Assembly: GCA_965116555.1 (NCBI GenBank)
Contig: OZ220698.1
Location: 1,550,001-1,614,000, forward strand
DNA length: 64,000 nucleotides
Direction: 5' to 3'
Source of the DNA: DAOUJH01 sp965116555
GTDB taxonomy: Bacteria > Chloroflexota > Dehalococcoidia > Lucifugimonadales > QGNO01
Shown here: positions 8,097 through 15,975 of the stretch, in pieces
How the letters are laid out: the number at the start of each line of letters is the position of its first letter
Numbering within the stretch: the stretch's first letter is position 1
Position numbers and translations under genes: made by a program
Notes under the pieces: model-generated
The model's database searches: none
Told to the model about the DNA's origin: nothing
Seen by the model: only the letters and a program-made list of their open reading frames with translations

Positions 8097-8445
8097 GGAA
8101 TATCGAAGGTTTGACCCAGCGGACTACGTAAAGAGCGAGGAGGATGTTCGAGGGCTTCTCATGGCTGCTGCGGAAGAGGACACTGGGGATGGGGCCGTGA
8201 TTCGCGCCACCCTGAAGCACGTCGCTCAGACACACAACATGAGCGCCCTCTCTCGCGACACCGGGCTAAACCGCGGCAACCTCTACGAGGCGCTGTCCGA
8301 CGGTGGCAACCCCACGCTGGCAACGCTGCTTAAGGTCACAGCCGCCTTGGGCCTGAGACTGCGCCTTGAGCCCGTGGGTGACGGCGCACAAGGTGCGCAA
8401 CCAGCCAACATTGGAATCTCCAGGCAGGAATCGACTTCGACTTAG
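8089..8445 (+). CDS. HigA-type antitoxin (orphan)
   Basis: About 118 residues. ATG 8089 is preceded by GGAGG. The layout is typical of COG3636 antidote proteins: an N-terminal YRRFDPADYVKSEEDVRGLL, then a helix-turn-helix (MSALSRDTGLNRGNLYEALS) and the closing NPTLATLLKVTAALGLRL. It would bind the 7878-7895 palindrome and neutralise its toxin. The upstream toxin is deleted, so this is an antitoxin without a partner, possibly kept as a repressor or as protection against related toxins. Confidence 0.85.
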   Translation: MSEEYRRFDPADYVKSEEDVRGLLMAAAEEDTGDGAVIRATLKHVAQTHNMSALSRDTGLNRGNLYEALSDGGNPTLATLLKVTAALGLRLRLEPVGDGAQGAQPANIGISRQESTST

Positions 8446-8849
8446 CTTTCGCCCCTACCTGCCTACCAGTGGCCTTGATTGAGGCACCAGATTGGTTACA
8501 GGCCAACAGATGATTCTGCTGAGACAGAAGCTTACACGAGGAACGGCATGATTGCGAGCGATAGCATTCGAATCCTCGCTACCCTGCAGGATGAGTCATT
8601 GTCGAGGCTAGCATCCGGAAGCACCCTCATCACCGAATTGGAAACCGCATGACGAATGCATTCACCAAGATCGCCGAATGGGTTGAAAAGAAACCTAGCT
8701 TCGCGACTCTGGAAACACGGAAGGAACATGAGCAGCGTCCATCAGACTTGATAAAATCAAGAACCTTCTCATTGTCACTCACGTTGACATTGTAGATTGA
8801 ACCTGTTTCCCATCCCACTGGCTGCTAGGGAGTGGCCGGTGGTTCCTCA
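8446..8849. other. Intergenic stretch, no supported gene
   Basis: Less GC-rich than its surroundings. Only short frames without ribosome sites are seen, including an unconvincing reverse frame around 8630-8818. Confidence 0.35.
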
Positions 8850-9135
8850 CGCGTCTCCCCCTCCGGTAGTGGGCGCGGGGCTCGGTGAAGATGTACGCGG
8901 GGTAGTCAGCCCTCGTCGCCCAACTTGCGGCGGAGTTTGCCGGCAATGGTGCGCAGGGGTCGCACGTCGTCGTCGCGCTTCCCGCCCCACACCAGACCCC
9001 AGGCGCTGTCCACCATCTCCTGCAACACCGTGTCGAAGTCCAGGCTCTCGTTGATGCGGAGGATGGCCTGGCTCATGCGGGAGAGGCGGTCTCCCGGCGC
9101 CTGGGGCTCCGTCCCCGCTGTTTAGCTTGGTTCAA
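8850..9135 (-). pseudogene. Collapsed fused-kinase gene (N-terminus joined to C-terminus)
   Basis: On the reverse strand a TTG at 9135 is followed by sequence nearly identical to the start of the gene at 2868 (LRINESLDFDTVLQE). At the VDSA codons it jumps directly into winged-helix sequence (RTIAGKLRRKLGD) and then to a degraded YIFTEP end. About 2.1 kb encoding GAF, PAS, kinase and receiver are gone. A frameshift after the start and a stop after GDEG add to the decay. Its promoter and operator at 9201-9247 are still recognisable. Confidence 0.85.
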
Positions 9136-9200
9136 GGCTGCACCCCACTAGCGGCGTGATCTTGCGGTTAGTATACCACGCTGACTGGTCTCAAAACCCT

Positions 9201-9247
9201 ACTTCCACCGATATTTACACCATGATTTTTACCGATATTTTACTGAC
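9201..9247 (-). promoter_or_regulatory. Type A direct-repeat operator, second copy
   Basis: The reverse strand reads CAGTAAAATAT, CGGTAAAAATC, ATGGTGTAAATAT, CGGTGGAA, nearly identical to 2751-2800. It lies about 110 bp before the start of the collapsed kinase gene, the same distance as in the intact copy. It also lies upstream of the divergent AIM24 operon, which it may influence. Confidence 0.6.
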
Positions 9248-9387
9248 TTTCTACACATTCGGTTCCATAATGTTGGGGAATTACCCCTTTGTGTACCAAA
9301 TAATACTTCGAGGCGGGGACACATGCGTTGAAGACGGCCAGCTTCGTCGTGTGCTGGAGTACAAATGACAAGGCAAGAGGAAGTAAC

Positions 9388-10047
9388 GTGAAATTCCAGA
9401 TCGAAGGTAATCCCGAGTACGGTCACCTGACGGTCGAGTTGCGTCCTGGAGAGCGAGTTGTCGCCGAAGGCGGGTCGATGGCGTGGATGTCGGACGGCGT
9501 TCAGGTGAAGGCGCGGCTGCTCGGCGGCTTCCTGCGCGCGTTCGCCAGGAAGCTGGTCGGAGGGGAGTCGCTCTTCGTTGGCGAGTACAGCCATCCGACA
9601 GGCGGAGAGGTCGCTTTTTCGCCCGCGATTCCGGGCAATATCGGACACCGCGCACTGAACGGCGATTCACTGATCCTGACAGGCGGAGCGTTCATGGCAT
9701 GCACTCCAGGAGTCCAGCTCAGAACGAGGTTCGGCGGCTTCAAGGCAATGTTCTCCGGCGAGGGCATGTTTCTCATCGAGTGCAGCGGCGAGGGCGACCT
9801 TTTCTTCAACACCTATGGCGCGCTGATCGAGAGGGAGGTCGAAGACGGGTTCACGGTCGATACCGGCCACGTAGTAGCCTGGGAGCCCACGGTGGAATAT
9901 TCGATACGCGGCATGGGCGGCCTGAAGAGCACGCTGCTTTCGGGAGAGGGCCTGGCGATGCAGTTCTCAGGCCAGGGCAAGTTGTACCTCCAGACGAAGA
10001 CGTTGGATTCGGTAGCTAATTGGCTCATACCATTCCTAGGGAGGTAA
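9388..10047 (+). CDS. AIM24-family protein, first of three
   Basis: About 219 residues, starting at GTG 9388 after AGAGGAAG. It belongs to the AIM24/TIGR00266 beta-rich family: a short N-terminal strand, then LRPGERVVAEGGSMAWMSD, a GESLFVGEY strand, a central GEGMFLIECSGEGDLFF and the closing DTGHVVAWEPTVEYSI with GQGKLYLQT. No signal peptide or membrane segment. The bacterial role is poorly known. It is followed 8 bp later by a second family member, in a run of three. Confidence 0.88.
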   Translation: MKFQIEGNPEYGHLTVELRPGERVVAEGGSMAWMSDGVQVKARLLGGFLRAFARKLVGGESLFVGEYSHPTGGEVAFSPAIPGNIGHRALNGDSLILTGGAFMACTPGVQLRTRFGGFKAMFSGEGMFLIECSGEGDLFFNTYGALIEREVEDGFTVDTGHVVAWEPTVEYSIRGMGGLKSTLLSGEGLAMQFSGQGKLYLQTKTLDSVANWLIPFLGR

Positions 10048-10055
10048 CTTTCAAA

Positions 10056-10748
10056 ATGGTGCGATGCAAGCTGATGGGGGGCGGCGGATTCAAGAGTGCG
10101 CGGGTAGAGATCGGACCTGCGGAGAGGTTCCTATCGGAGGCTGGGGCGATGTATCTCACCTCCGACAACGTGGAAATCAATGTCACCACGCGAACGAGGT
10201 CCTCGGGCGGGCTGTTCGGCGGCATCAGGCGGATGTTCGCCGGCGAGAGCTTCTTCCTGTCGGAGTACCGGACGACGGACGGACGAAGCGGCGAGGTCGG
10301 TCTCGCGCCCAGTCTACCTGGCGACATGGCGCTCATCGAGTGCCGGGGTACCACGGCTTTGGTGTGCGCCGGGGGCAGCTACGTCGGCTCATCCGAAAAC
10401 CTGGGTCTGGATACGGACTTCCAGGGCATCCGGGGGATGCTCTCCGGAGAATCGCTGTCGTTCCTGAAGATCGATGGAATGGGACAGCTCATCGTGAGCG
10501 CCTTCGGAACCATCCGGGAAATCGACGTGGATGGAGCGTTCACCGTCGACACGGGACACGTTGTGGCGTTCGAAGACTCGCTCGAATACAGGATCGGCAA
10601 GGCTGGGGGAAGCTGGCTTCAGTCGTTCCTGGCGAGTGAGGGCGTAACGCTCAACTTCACGGGGCGCGGGAAGCTGTACGTGCAGAGCCACAACCCCGAT
10701 GAATGGGGGAGCGCAATAGGCGGGCTGCTGCCGCCAAGGAGAAGATGA
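10056..10748 (+). CDS. AIM24-family protein, second of three
   Basis: About 230 residues. ATG 10056 follows AGGGAGG at 10038-10044; longer frames overlap the previous gene without a ribosome site. Family features are LSEAGAMYLTSDNVEI, GESFFLSEY, LIECRGT, GESLSFLKIDGMGQLIVSAFG and DTGHVVAFEDSLEYRI. It lies between its two paralogues and was probably made by old tandem duplication, since sequence identity among the three is low. The three products may form a mixed complex (inference). Confidence 0.87.
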   Translation: MVRCKLMGGGGFKSARVEIGPAERFLSEAGAMYLTSDNVEINVTTRTRSSGGLFGGIRRMFAGESFFLSEYRTTDGRSGEVGLAPSLPGDMALIECRGTTALVCAGGSYVGSSENLGLDTDFQGIRGMLSGESLSFLKIDGMGQLIVSAFGTIREIDVDGAFTVDTGHVVAFEDSLEYRIGKAGGSWLQSFLASEGVTLNFTGRGKLYVQSHNPDEWGSAIGGLLPPRRR

Positions 10749-10749
10749 G

Positions 10750-11430
10750 GTGAAGTACGAGATAGAGAGCCGGCCAACCTACAGCGTCCTGCAAGTCGCG
10801 CTCGCCCCGGAAGAGGCCATAGTGGCGGAGTCGGGGGCGATGGTGTGGATGAGCAGGTCGATCCAACTCAACACCGCGGCGCGAGGAGGAATGTTTAAGA
10901 GCCTGCGCAGGTCCGCGCTAGGCGGCGAGAGCTTCTTTCAGAACCTGTTCGAGGCGCGGGACGCCCCCGGCGTCGTGGCGTTTTCGCCGGGTCAACCGGG
11001 GGACATCGTCGCAGTGGATCTCGGGCGCGGCGACTTGCTGATGGAGGACAGCGCCTTCCTAGCATCGGAGCAGCAGGTCAGCATCGACTCCGAGTTTCAG
11101 GGTCTGCAAGGGCTGTTCAACGAAGGCCTGTTCATCCTGAGGGCGACAGGCAGCGGACTGCTGTTCTTCAGTGGGTACGGCGACATCGAGGAGATCGAGG
11201 TGGATGGCTCGTACATTGTGGACAACGGTCATGCCGTGGCGTGGGAGCCAAGCTTGGCTTATGAGATTACGCGAGGGCGCTCCATCCGTTCGTTCCTGTT
11301 TTCGGACCAACTTCTGCTGAGATTTGAGGGACGTGGTCGGCTGTGGGTCCAGTCGCGTAACCCGCAGGCGTTGGCGAATTGGGTGCATCCCTTCAGAGCT
11401 ATCGAGCAAGAGAATCGCAACAAGCAATAG
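10750..11430 (+). CDS. AIM24-family protein, third of three
   Basis: 226 residues from GTG 10750, one base after the upstream stop, with AAGGAG at 10738. It has the most typical family start (MKYEIESRPTYSVLQVAL, then VAESGAMVWMS), followed by GESFFQNLFEA, GLFILRATGSGLLFFSGYG and GHAVAWEPSLAYEIT. It closes the three-gene operon; the small membrane gene at 11465 follows after 34 bp. Confidence 0.88.
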   Translation: MKYEIESRPTYSVLQVALAPEEAIVAESGAMVWMSRSIQLNTAARGGMFKSLRRSALGGESFFQNLFEARDAPGVVAFSPGQPGDIVAVDLGRGDLLMEDSAFLASEQQVSIDSEFQGLQGLFNEGLFILRATGSGLLFFSGYGDIEEIEVDGSYIVDNGHAVAWEPSLAYEITRGRSIRSFLFSDQLLLRFEGRGRLWVQSRNPQALANWVHPFRAIEQENRNKQ

Positions 11431-11535
11431 CGCACAGCAGTTCGCTGACTGTAGGAGGTTTGTCGTGCTGAAAAAGTATCTCAACTGGATCATCTTCGGA
11501 GCGGTCGTGCTAGTCATCTTGGCGATTGCTCAGAT
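11416..11535 (+). repeat. Leader and membrane-segment duplication, copy 1 (copy 2 at 11656-11775)
   Basis: About 120 bp are shared with 11656-11775: a ribosome-site leader (AGCAGTTCGC...GGAGGTTT) plus codons for the membrane helix WxIFGxxVLVILAI. The duplication gives both following genes the same translation signal and anchor. Confidence 0.7.
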
Positions 11536-11569
11536 CTGCGGACTCCCCATCGAGTTTGAGGTCGGGTAG
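11465..11569 (+). CDS. 34-residue single-span membrane peptide
   Basis: GTG 11465 follows GTAGGAGGTTTGTC. The product is KKYLNWIIFGAVVLVILAIA, then a short tail ending IEFEVG. It is essentially one membrane helix with a basic N-terminus. It resembles the N-terminus of the gene at 11705 through a tandem duplication, so it could be a stub or a functional micro-protein. Confidence 0.55.
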   Translation: MLKKYLNWIIFGAVVLVILAIAQICGLPIEFEVG

Positions 11570-11704
11570 AACAAGCAGCCCTGACGCTAACTTAGAGGGT
11601 CTGCCAGAGCTGTCTGACGAGGGTCTCTTCGCGCCAGGGCGTTGAAGAGGCCAAGCGCGACAGCCATAAGCGCAGAGCAGTTCGCCGACCGCAGGAGGTT
11701 TATC

Positions 11705-12112
11705 GTGGTGAGAAGGACTCTTAGCTGGGTCATCTTCGGATCAATCGTGCTAGTCATCTTGGCGATTGGCCTGCTCATTGGTAGTGGTCCCACCGTCGAT
11801 CTGGAAGAGGTGTTCGATGCCGAGATAGAGCAGTGCCATCTGAATATTAAACAGCAAGGCGAAGGCGTAACCACCGAGATCGTGCTGAGCGGAACTCTCA
11901 CCGCGCTCGAGGAGGTGGACGTGGTATCGCTCACTGTGGATGGATTCGTCACTATCGGGGAAGGTGAGCCGGAATCCATAGGGACGGCAAACCTGAATGA
12001 CCGGCTGTTCCGTCCTGGGGATACTTGGGACTTCATGCTTACCGATCCTGCTCCCAGCGAGGGTTTTACCCTGTCCGGTTGCAGTGTGGACATAGATGCC
12101 ACTATGCGGTAA
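11705..12112 (+). CDS. Membrane-anchored extracytoplasmic protein
   Basis: About 135 residues from GTG 11705 after GCAGGAGGTTTATC (GTG 11708 is also possible). One N-terminal membrane helix (WVIFGSIVLVILAIGLLIGS) is followed by a beta-rich domain of about 105 residues with two Cys that could form a disulfide (EQCHLNI, SGCSVDI). No known domain is recognised. The leader and anchor duplicate those of 11465. It lies downstream of the AIM24 operon and upstream of the M60-like gene. Confidence 0.7.
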   Translation: MVRRTLSWVIFGSIVLVILAIGLLIGSGPTVDLEEVFDAEIEQCHLNIKQQGEGVTTEIVLSGTLTALEEVDVVSLTVDGFVTIGEGEPESIGTANLNDRLFRPGDTWDFMLTDPAPSEGFTLSGCSVDIDATMR

Positions 12113-12136
12113 CAGAGCGAAACGGCACCCACTGAA

Positions 12137-14512
12137 ATGACAGCATCCCCGGTCCGCAACCTCTGGCTCGCGGCACTAGACGCTTTGTTCATGGTCGCTC
12201 TTCTAGCAGCCTGCAGCGACAGTCCGGCGCCGACGCTCACGCCAACACCTGTGCCCATCGCTACACACACGCCCATGCCTGCCGCTACTCCTACGTCAAC
12301 ACCAGAGCCGACCCACACGCTCACGCCAACACCGCACCAGAGACAGCGAGAAGAGGACCTCTCCACCCTGCTCGAAGGCGTGACCGAGATCGGCGCACCG
12401 GGTGTGCCCGGTCCCTTGGTGGTCTATGGTCCCGAGGCCTTCCCTGTGATCGTCGGGGGCGCAGGGAACGCACACGCCCCCGTCGTCGCGGCGGGCCGTT
12501 GGCAGGCAGGCCGCCTCGTAGCTCTGGGCCACGGCGGCTACTTCGAAAGGGCCACACTAAATACGGCGGATACCGGGCGACTGATGACGAATGCACTGCA
12601 TTGGACGGCCGGCGCCGGGGCTCCGGGACGTACCCGCATCGGCGTCGTAAGCGCACTAGGCACGCGCGAGTTCCGTGCCTATCTGATAGAGGCTGGGTAC
12701 GATGCCGTTGAAGTGGTGCTGACGGCTGAATCGCTGGAGTCGGTCGATGTCGTGGCTCTGGAGATTTGGAATCAGAGCGAGTTGGAACTCAAGGCGCTGT
12801 CGGAGTTCGTGCGCGCAGGCGGCGGCCTGGTGACAGCCTCCACTGGTTGGGGTTGGGCGGAATTGCACCCGCACCTGGATCTCACAAACGACCACGCAGG
12901 CAACCGATTGCTCGCGCACGTTGGGATCCAGTGGGTTTACGACTGGCTTGAGCGCACGTCAATGGCGGGCTACATGGTTCATGGACCGCCCCCTGAAATG
13001 ACACATACAGGCACGGCTCTCAATGCTGTGGAGGCGCACGAGAATGGCAGCCGCACGCTGACCCAACCAGAGATAGACCAAGCTCTGGACAGTCTGGTGC
13101 GTACCGCTCGATTCCTCCCTTCCGACGACACGCTGCTCACGCCGCGCCTGCAGGTTCTGGTCGATAGGGTCGAACACGAACGCCGCTGGCCCTCAGCCGA
13201 GGAGCCGGTGGGCAGGAGCGACTTAGTCGCCCGATTGGCTGCCACCCTCTTCGTGCTGGAACACAATCACACTCCGCCTGAGTCCGTGCGTGCACACCCG
13301 GCGGCCATGGACTTCCCCGGACCTGTCCCCGCCGATGCTCCGCGCCTTATGCGTAGCCTTACCATTGATACCGCCGTGCCCCGCTGGCACTCCACCGGCC
13401 TATATGCCGCGCCGGGCGAACTGGTTACCGTTACGGTGCCGGCAGCGGTCGCCGAAGCTGGCGGTTTCCGCGTGCGGGTGGGCGTCCACAGCGACGGTAT
13501 CTGGAGCCGCCCCAAGTGGGAGCGAATGCCGGAGATCAGCCGCCGCTTTCCTATCACAGCGACCAAGAACCTCGTGGCCAATGCCTTTGGGGGGCTGATC
13601 TACCTGGAGGTCCCGGACGACGCCGGACTAGGAAGCATCACCATCGAGATCAAGGGGGCCGTGGCAGCGCCCCTGTTCGTGTTGGGCGAGACGGACCCGG
13701 CTGCCTGGCGCGACGAGATCAGGAATGCCCCTGCTCCCTGGGCGGAGATTGCTGGGCGGAACATGATTGTCACGACCCGCTCCTCCGAGGTTCGGAACCT
13801 TGACGACCCGGCTGCCGTGGCCGAAGTATGGGACCGCGCGCTCGATTTGAATGCGGAACTGGCTGCATGGCCTCCCAACGCACGCACGAGCCCGGAGCGG
13901 TTCGTCGTTGACCGTCAGATTTCGATGGGGTATATGCATGCCGGCTATCCCATTATGGCTCACCTGGACCAGCAAGCGAACCTGGTGGACGCGGAGCATC
14001 TGCGCTTTGAGTGCAATTGGGGCTTCTATCACGAGGTGGGCCACAACCATCAAGACTACGATTGGACGTTTGACGGCACGGTTGAGGTGACCGTCAACTT
14101 GTTCACTCTCTACGTCTACGAGTTTCTGTGTGAAATACCGATGGACGGTAAGCGCTTTCACGGCTCCCATCAATCTTGGTCAGAGCTGATGGCACTCTAC
14201 GACTTCGATGACCCGGACTTCGAACTGTGGAAGCGCGAGCCGTTCCTGGCCTTGCTTATGTACGCGCAGATACAGCAGGAATTCGGCTGGGACGCCTTCC
14301 GGCAGGTGTTCGCCACGTACCTCGCCCTGCCCGAAGCTGAGCGCCCGAAGAGCGATGATGAGAAACGCGATCAGTGGTTGGTGCGCTTCTCCCGGCAGGT
14401 GGATCGCAACCTCGGCCCTTTTTTCGAGGCGTGGGGCGTGCCGACGTCGCGGGCGGCGCGGGACTCGATCGCTGATCTGCCGGTGTGGATGCCGCCCGAC
14501 TTCCCGCCGTAG
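12137..14512 (+). CDS. M60-like metallopeptidase lipoprotein
   Basis: 791 residues with an N-terminal hydrophobic segment and lipobox (LLAAC), then a Thr-Pro linker (about 30-70). A region with VVAAGRWQAGRLVALGHGGY and WNQSELELKALSEFVRAGGG resembles the glutamine-amidotransferase-like part of TCAF-type proteins. The C-terminal half is an M60/enhancin-like peptidase: FYHEVGHNHQ gives HExxH at residues 632-636, followed by TVEVTVNLFTLYVYE, which could supply the third zinc ligand. M60-like enzymes attack glycoproteins such as mucins, so this exported enzyme may cleave glycosylated host or matrix proteins. Length and layout look complete. No clear ribosome site precedes ATG 12137. Confidence 0.85.
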   Translation: MTASPVRNLWLAALDALFMVALLAACSDSPAPTLTPTPVPIATHTPMPAATPTSTPEPTHTLTPTPHQRQREEDLSTLLEGVTEIGAPGVPGPLVVYGPEAFPVIVGGAGNAHAPVVAAGRWQAGRLVALGHGGYFERATLNTADTGRLMTNALHWTAGAGAPGRTRIGVVSALGTREFRAYLIEAGYDAVEVVLTAESLESVDVVALEIWNQSELELKALSEFVRAGGGLVTASTGWGWAELHPHLDLTNDHAGNRLLAHVGIQWVYDWLERTSMAGYMVHGPPPEMTHTGTALNAVEAHENGSRTLTQPEIDQALDSLVRTARFLPSDDTLLTPRLQVLVDRVEHERRWPSAEEPVGRSDLVARLAATLFVLEHNHTPPESVRAHPAAMDFPGPVPADAPRLMRSLTIDTAVPRWHSTGLYAAPGELVTVTVPAAVAEAGGFRVRVGVHSDGIWSRPKWERMPEISRRFPITATKNLVANAFGGLIYLEVPDDAGLGSITIEIKGAVAAPLFVLGETDPAAWRDEIRNAPAPWAEIAGRNMIVTTRSSEVRNLDDPAAVAEVWDRALDLNAELAAWPPNARTSPERFVVDRQISMGYMHAGYPIMAHLDQQANLVDAEHLRFECNWGFYHEVGHNHQDYDWTFDGTVEVTVNLFTLYVYEFLCEIPMDGKRFHGSHQSWSELMALYDFDDPDFELWKREPFLALLMYAQIQQEFGWDAFRQVFATYLALPEAERPKSDDEKRDQWLVRFSRQVDRNLGPFFEAWGVPTSRAARDSIADLPVWMPPDFPP

Positions 14513-14516
14513 GTTG

Positions 14517-14672
14517 TTACGGGGGCCGTAGTATTGTGGTTATCTTGCCAGAGCCGTTCGGGCCGAGCAGACCATACACGTGCCCGCGCCGGACCTCCAT
14601 CGAGAGGTCGTCCACCGCGACTCTATCACCGAACCTATTGCTCAGCCCGTCCGGTCGGATTATAAAAGTCAT
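14517..14672 (-). pseudogene. Stub of ABC transporter ATPase
   Basis: The reverse frame encodes about 51 residues: GDRVAVDDLSMEVRRGHVYG then LLGPNGSGKITTIL and a stop at 14517. This is the N-terminus and Walker A of an ABC ATPase (usual form GPNGxGKTT; here Thr is Ile). Q-loop, signature and Walker B are missing. It abuts the end of the M60-like gene and starts within the end of the WYL-like repeat. Confidence 0.7.
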
Positions 14673-14999
14673 TCATTCTTGCTGCCCCACAAGCGTTATA
14701 TCCACCTTGTCGAAGCAGGCGTATCCTTCGGTGAAGGACATGGTGTGCCAGGGTCCATCTCTCAGCTTAACGTCCGACAGGTCGACGACCTTAGTGCAGA
14801 GCCACCTTGGGAACAGGGGAGAGACCAACCAGTGTCTCACGCTGTTCCCCCCGAACTGGACGAATAGAGCATACTCCAGCCCATTCTTTGTGCCGAGGGC
14901 GTGGGGGCATAGCTCCCTCCATAGCCCGTTGTATCTGGCTATCACCTGTTGCTTGTTGATAAGAGCCTCTCTGATGAGGCGATAGGTGTAAGACTGCAT
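14673..14999 (-). CDS. Small WYL-like protein, copy 1
   Basis: 108 residues; ATG 14999 follows AGGAAGGGCG on the reverse strand. The pattern (IREALINKQQVIARYNGLWR then ELCPHALGTKNG and ALFVQFGG, a W.C strand, then DLSDVKLRDGPWH) matches small free-standing WYL-like beta domains seen as ligand- or nucleic-acid-sensing modules. A near-identical copy lies at 28568-28930. Both sit in a 340-bp repeated block and are followed by different broken genes, so block movement is likely. Confidence 0.65.
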   Translation of the reverse strand: MQSYTYRLIREALINKQQVIARYNGLWRELCPHALGTKNGLEYALFVQFGGNSVRHWLVSPLFPRWLCTKVVDLSDVKLRDGPWHTMSFTEGYACFDKVDITLVGQQE

Positions 15000-15017
15000 T
15001 TACTTCGCCCTTCCTAG
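14675..15017. repeat. 340-bp dispersed repeat, copy 1 (copy 2 at 28604-28946)
   Basis: The two blocks are about 95% identical over the whole WYL-like gene and its ribosome site, with sharp loss of similarity at both ends (near TTGCTGCCCC and CTTCGCCCTTCCTAG). No terminal inverted repeats or transposase were seen. Confidence 0.8.
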
Positions 15018-15227
15018 CCTTCACCGGATCTACATGCGAACGGTCATCTCGTTACGTTCCCATACGCCTGAGATGATCCTGATCATTTTCACCGTCCCTG
15101 CGCTGCTTGATTGGGCAGCAAGACCGCTGGCCGTTTCAGTCTTGAGAAGTAGACCATCGTCGTTGACCGATTAGTCCAGAACGCCAGCCATGGGCACAAC
15201 CTCCTGTCAAATATTAGAGAAAATACG
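15018..15227. other. Intergenic stretch, no supported gene
   Basis: Nothing recognisable besides a tiny reverse frame after a good ribosome site near 15195-15205 that ends after six codons. Confidence 0.35.
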
Positions 15228-15283
15228 CGGAAAGTCAGTAAAATATCAGTGAAAATGATGGTGTAAATATCAGTGGAAATAGG
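15228..15283 (+). promoter_or_regulatory. Type A direct-repeat operator, third copy
   Basis: CAGTAAAATAT starts at 15236 and CAGTGAAAATG at 15247 (11 bp apart). A GGTGTAAATAT element follows, and CAGTGGAAATA starts at 15271. It matches 2751-2800 and 9201-9247 and precedes a kinase-gene scrap, as if a deletion joined this operator to the receiver part of the gene. Confidence 0.6.
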
Positions 15284-15294
15284 TTCTTGAGATC

Positions 15295-15510
15295 ATGCAA
15301 CGTGCTATGCTGTCGGGACGCGGCGGGACCCCGGAGCGGGACCTTGCGCTGGCATTCGAGAGCGGCGCAGACGACTACATCGCCAGGCCCCTTCTCCCCC
15401 ATCGAGCTGGTGGCCCGCGTGGGGGCGGAGCTGCGGCGATGGGACGGGCCGGAGAGGGCGCCGAACCGGGGGGCCTTCGTATTGGGTGAGCTGTCCATCG
15501 ACTACGCCCG
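15295..15510 (+). pseudogene. Receiver/linker fragment of fused kinase
   Basis: About 200 bp are nearly identical to 4795-4990, encoding LSGRGGTPERDLALAFESGA and DDYIARP of the receiver plus the linker to the winged helix. One extra C in the run after ARP shifts the frame. It carries the same Arg-for-Lys change as the degenerate gene at 2868, so it derives from that copy or its recent ancestor. Confidence 0.8.
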
Positions 15511-15653
15511 TCGCCCCAAGCAATCCTCAGCGATGGAAACTACAAGGAGATGTTTGCCCATCTGGAGGCTCTAGACTGGCTCGGTCTGAAATACCGAGAC
15601 AGGTAGGCACCATCCAGGCCGCCGGGCCCTGTCGCTTGACTTGGGGAAATGGG

Positions 15654-15672
15654 TGTGTAATAGTGTTACACA
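15654..15672 (+). promoter_or_regulatory. Palindromic operator over vapBC-like promoter
   Basis: TGTGTAA-TAGTG-TTACACA is a perfect 7-bp inverted repeat. TTGACT at 15636-15641 is a plausible -35 and TAATAG inside the palindrome a plausible -10 (16-bp spacing), so a bound antitoxin would block the polymerase. Confidence 0.6.
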
Positions 15673-15699
15673 CTGACATAAACCCGACTGGAGAGCGAT

Positions 15700-15975
15700 A
15701 TGGCGAGAGTTCAATTGGTTATGCCGGATGCCGACCGTGACCGCTTCGTAGATCAGGCACGGCGAGAAGGAATGTCTCTCAGTGCTTGGATACGGGCAGC
15801 GGCACGAGAGCGCCTAGAAACGCGCCAGCGGGTCAAGTTGTTCAAATCTCCTGAAGACGTGAAGGAGTTCTTTCGGTCTTGCGCAGCGCTGGATGGCCCG
15901 GAAACAGAGCCGGACTGGAGCGAGCACCTGCGAGTCATGAACGAGTCGCGGTCGGCAGGAGTCACCGGCACATGA
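15700..15975 (+). CDS. Ribbon-helix-helix antitoxin (VapB-like)
   Basis: 91 residues from ATG 15700 after GGAGAGCGAT. The N-terminus is a ribbon-helix-helix DNA-binding domain (RVQLVMPDADRDRFVDQARR then SLSAWIRAAARERLE). The acidic C-terminal tail (SPEDVKEFFRSCAALDG) should bind the toxin. The stop overlaps the start of the PIN gene (ATGA). Autoregulation through the palindrome at 15654-15672 is likely. Confidence 0.85.
   Translation: MARVQLVMPDADRDRFVDQARREGMSLSAWIRAAARERLETRQRVKLFKSPEDVKEFFRSCAALDGPETEPDWSEHLRVMNESRSAGVTGT

Noticed and set aside
14513..15620. A transposon explaining the WYL repeat and neighbouring scraps
   Set aside because: No transposase, terminal inverted repeats or target-site duplication could be found around either copy.
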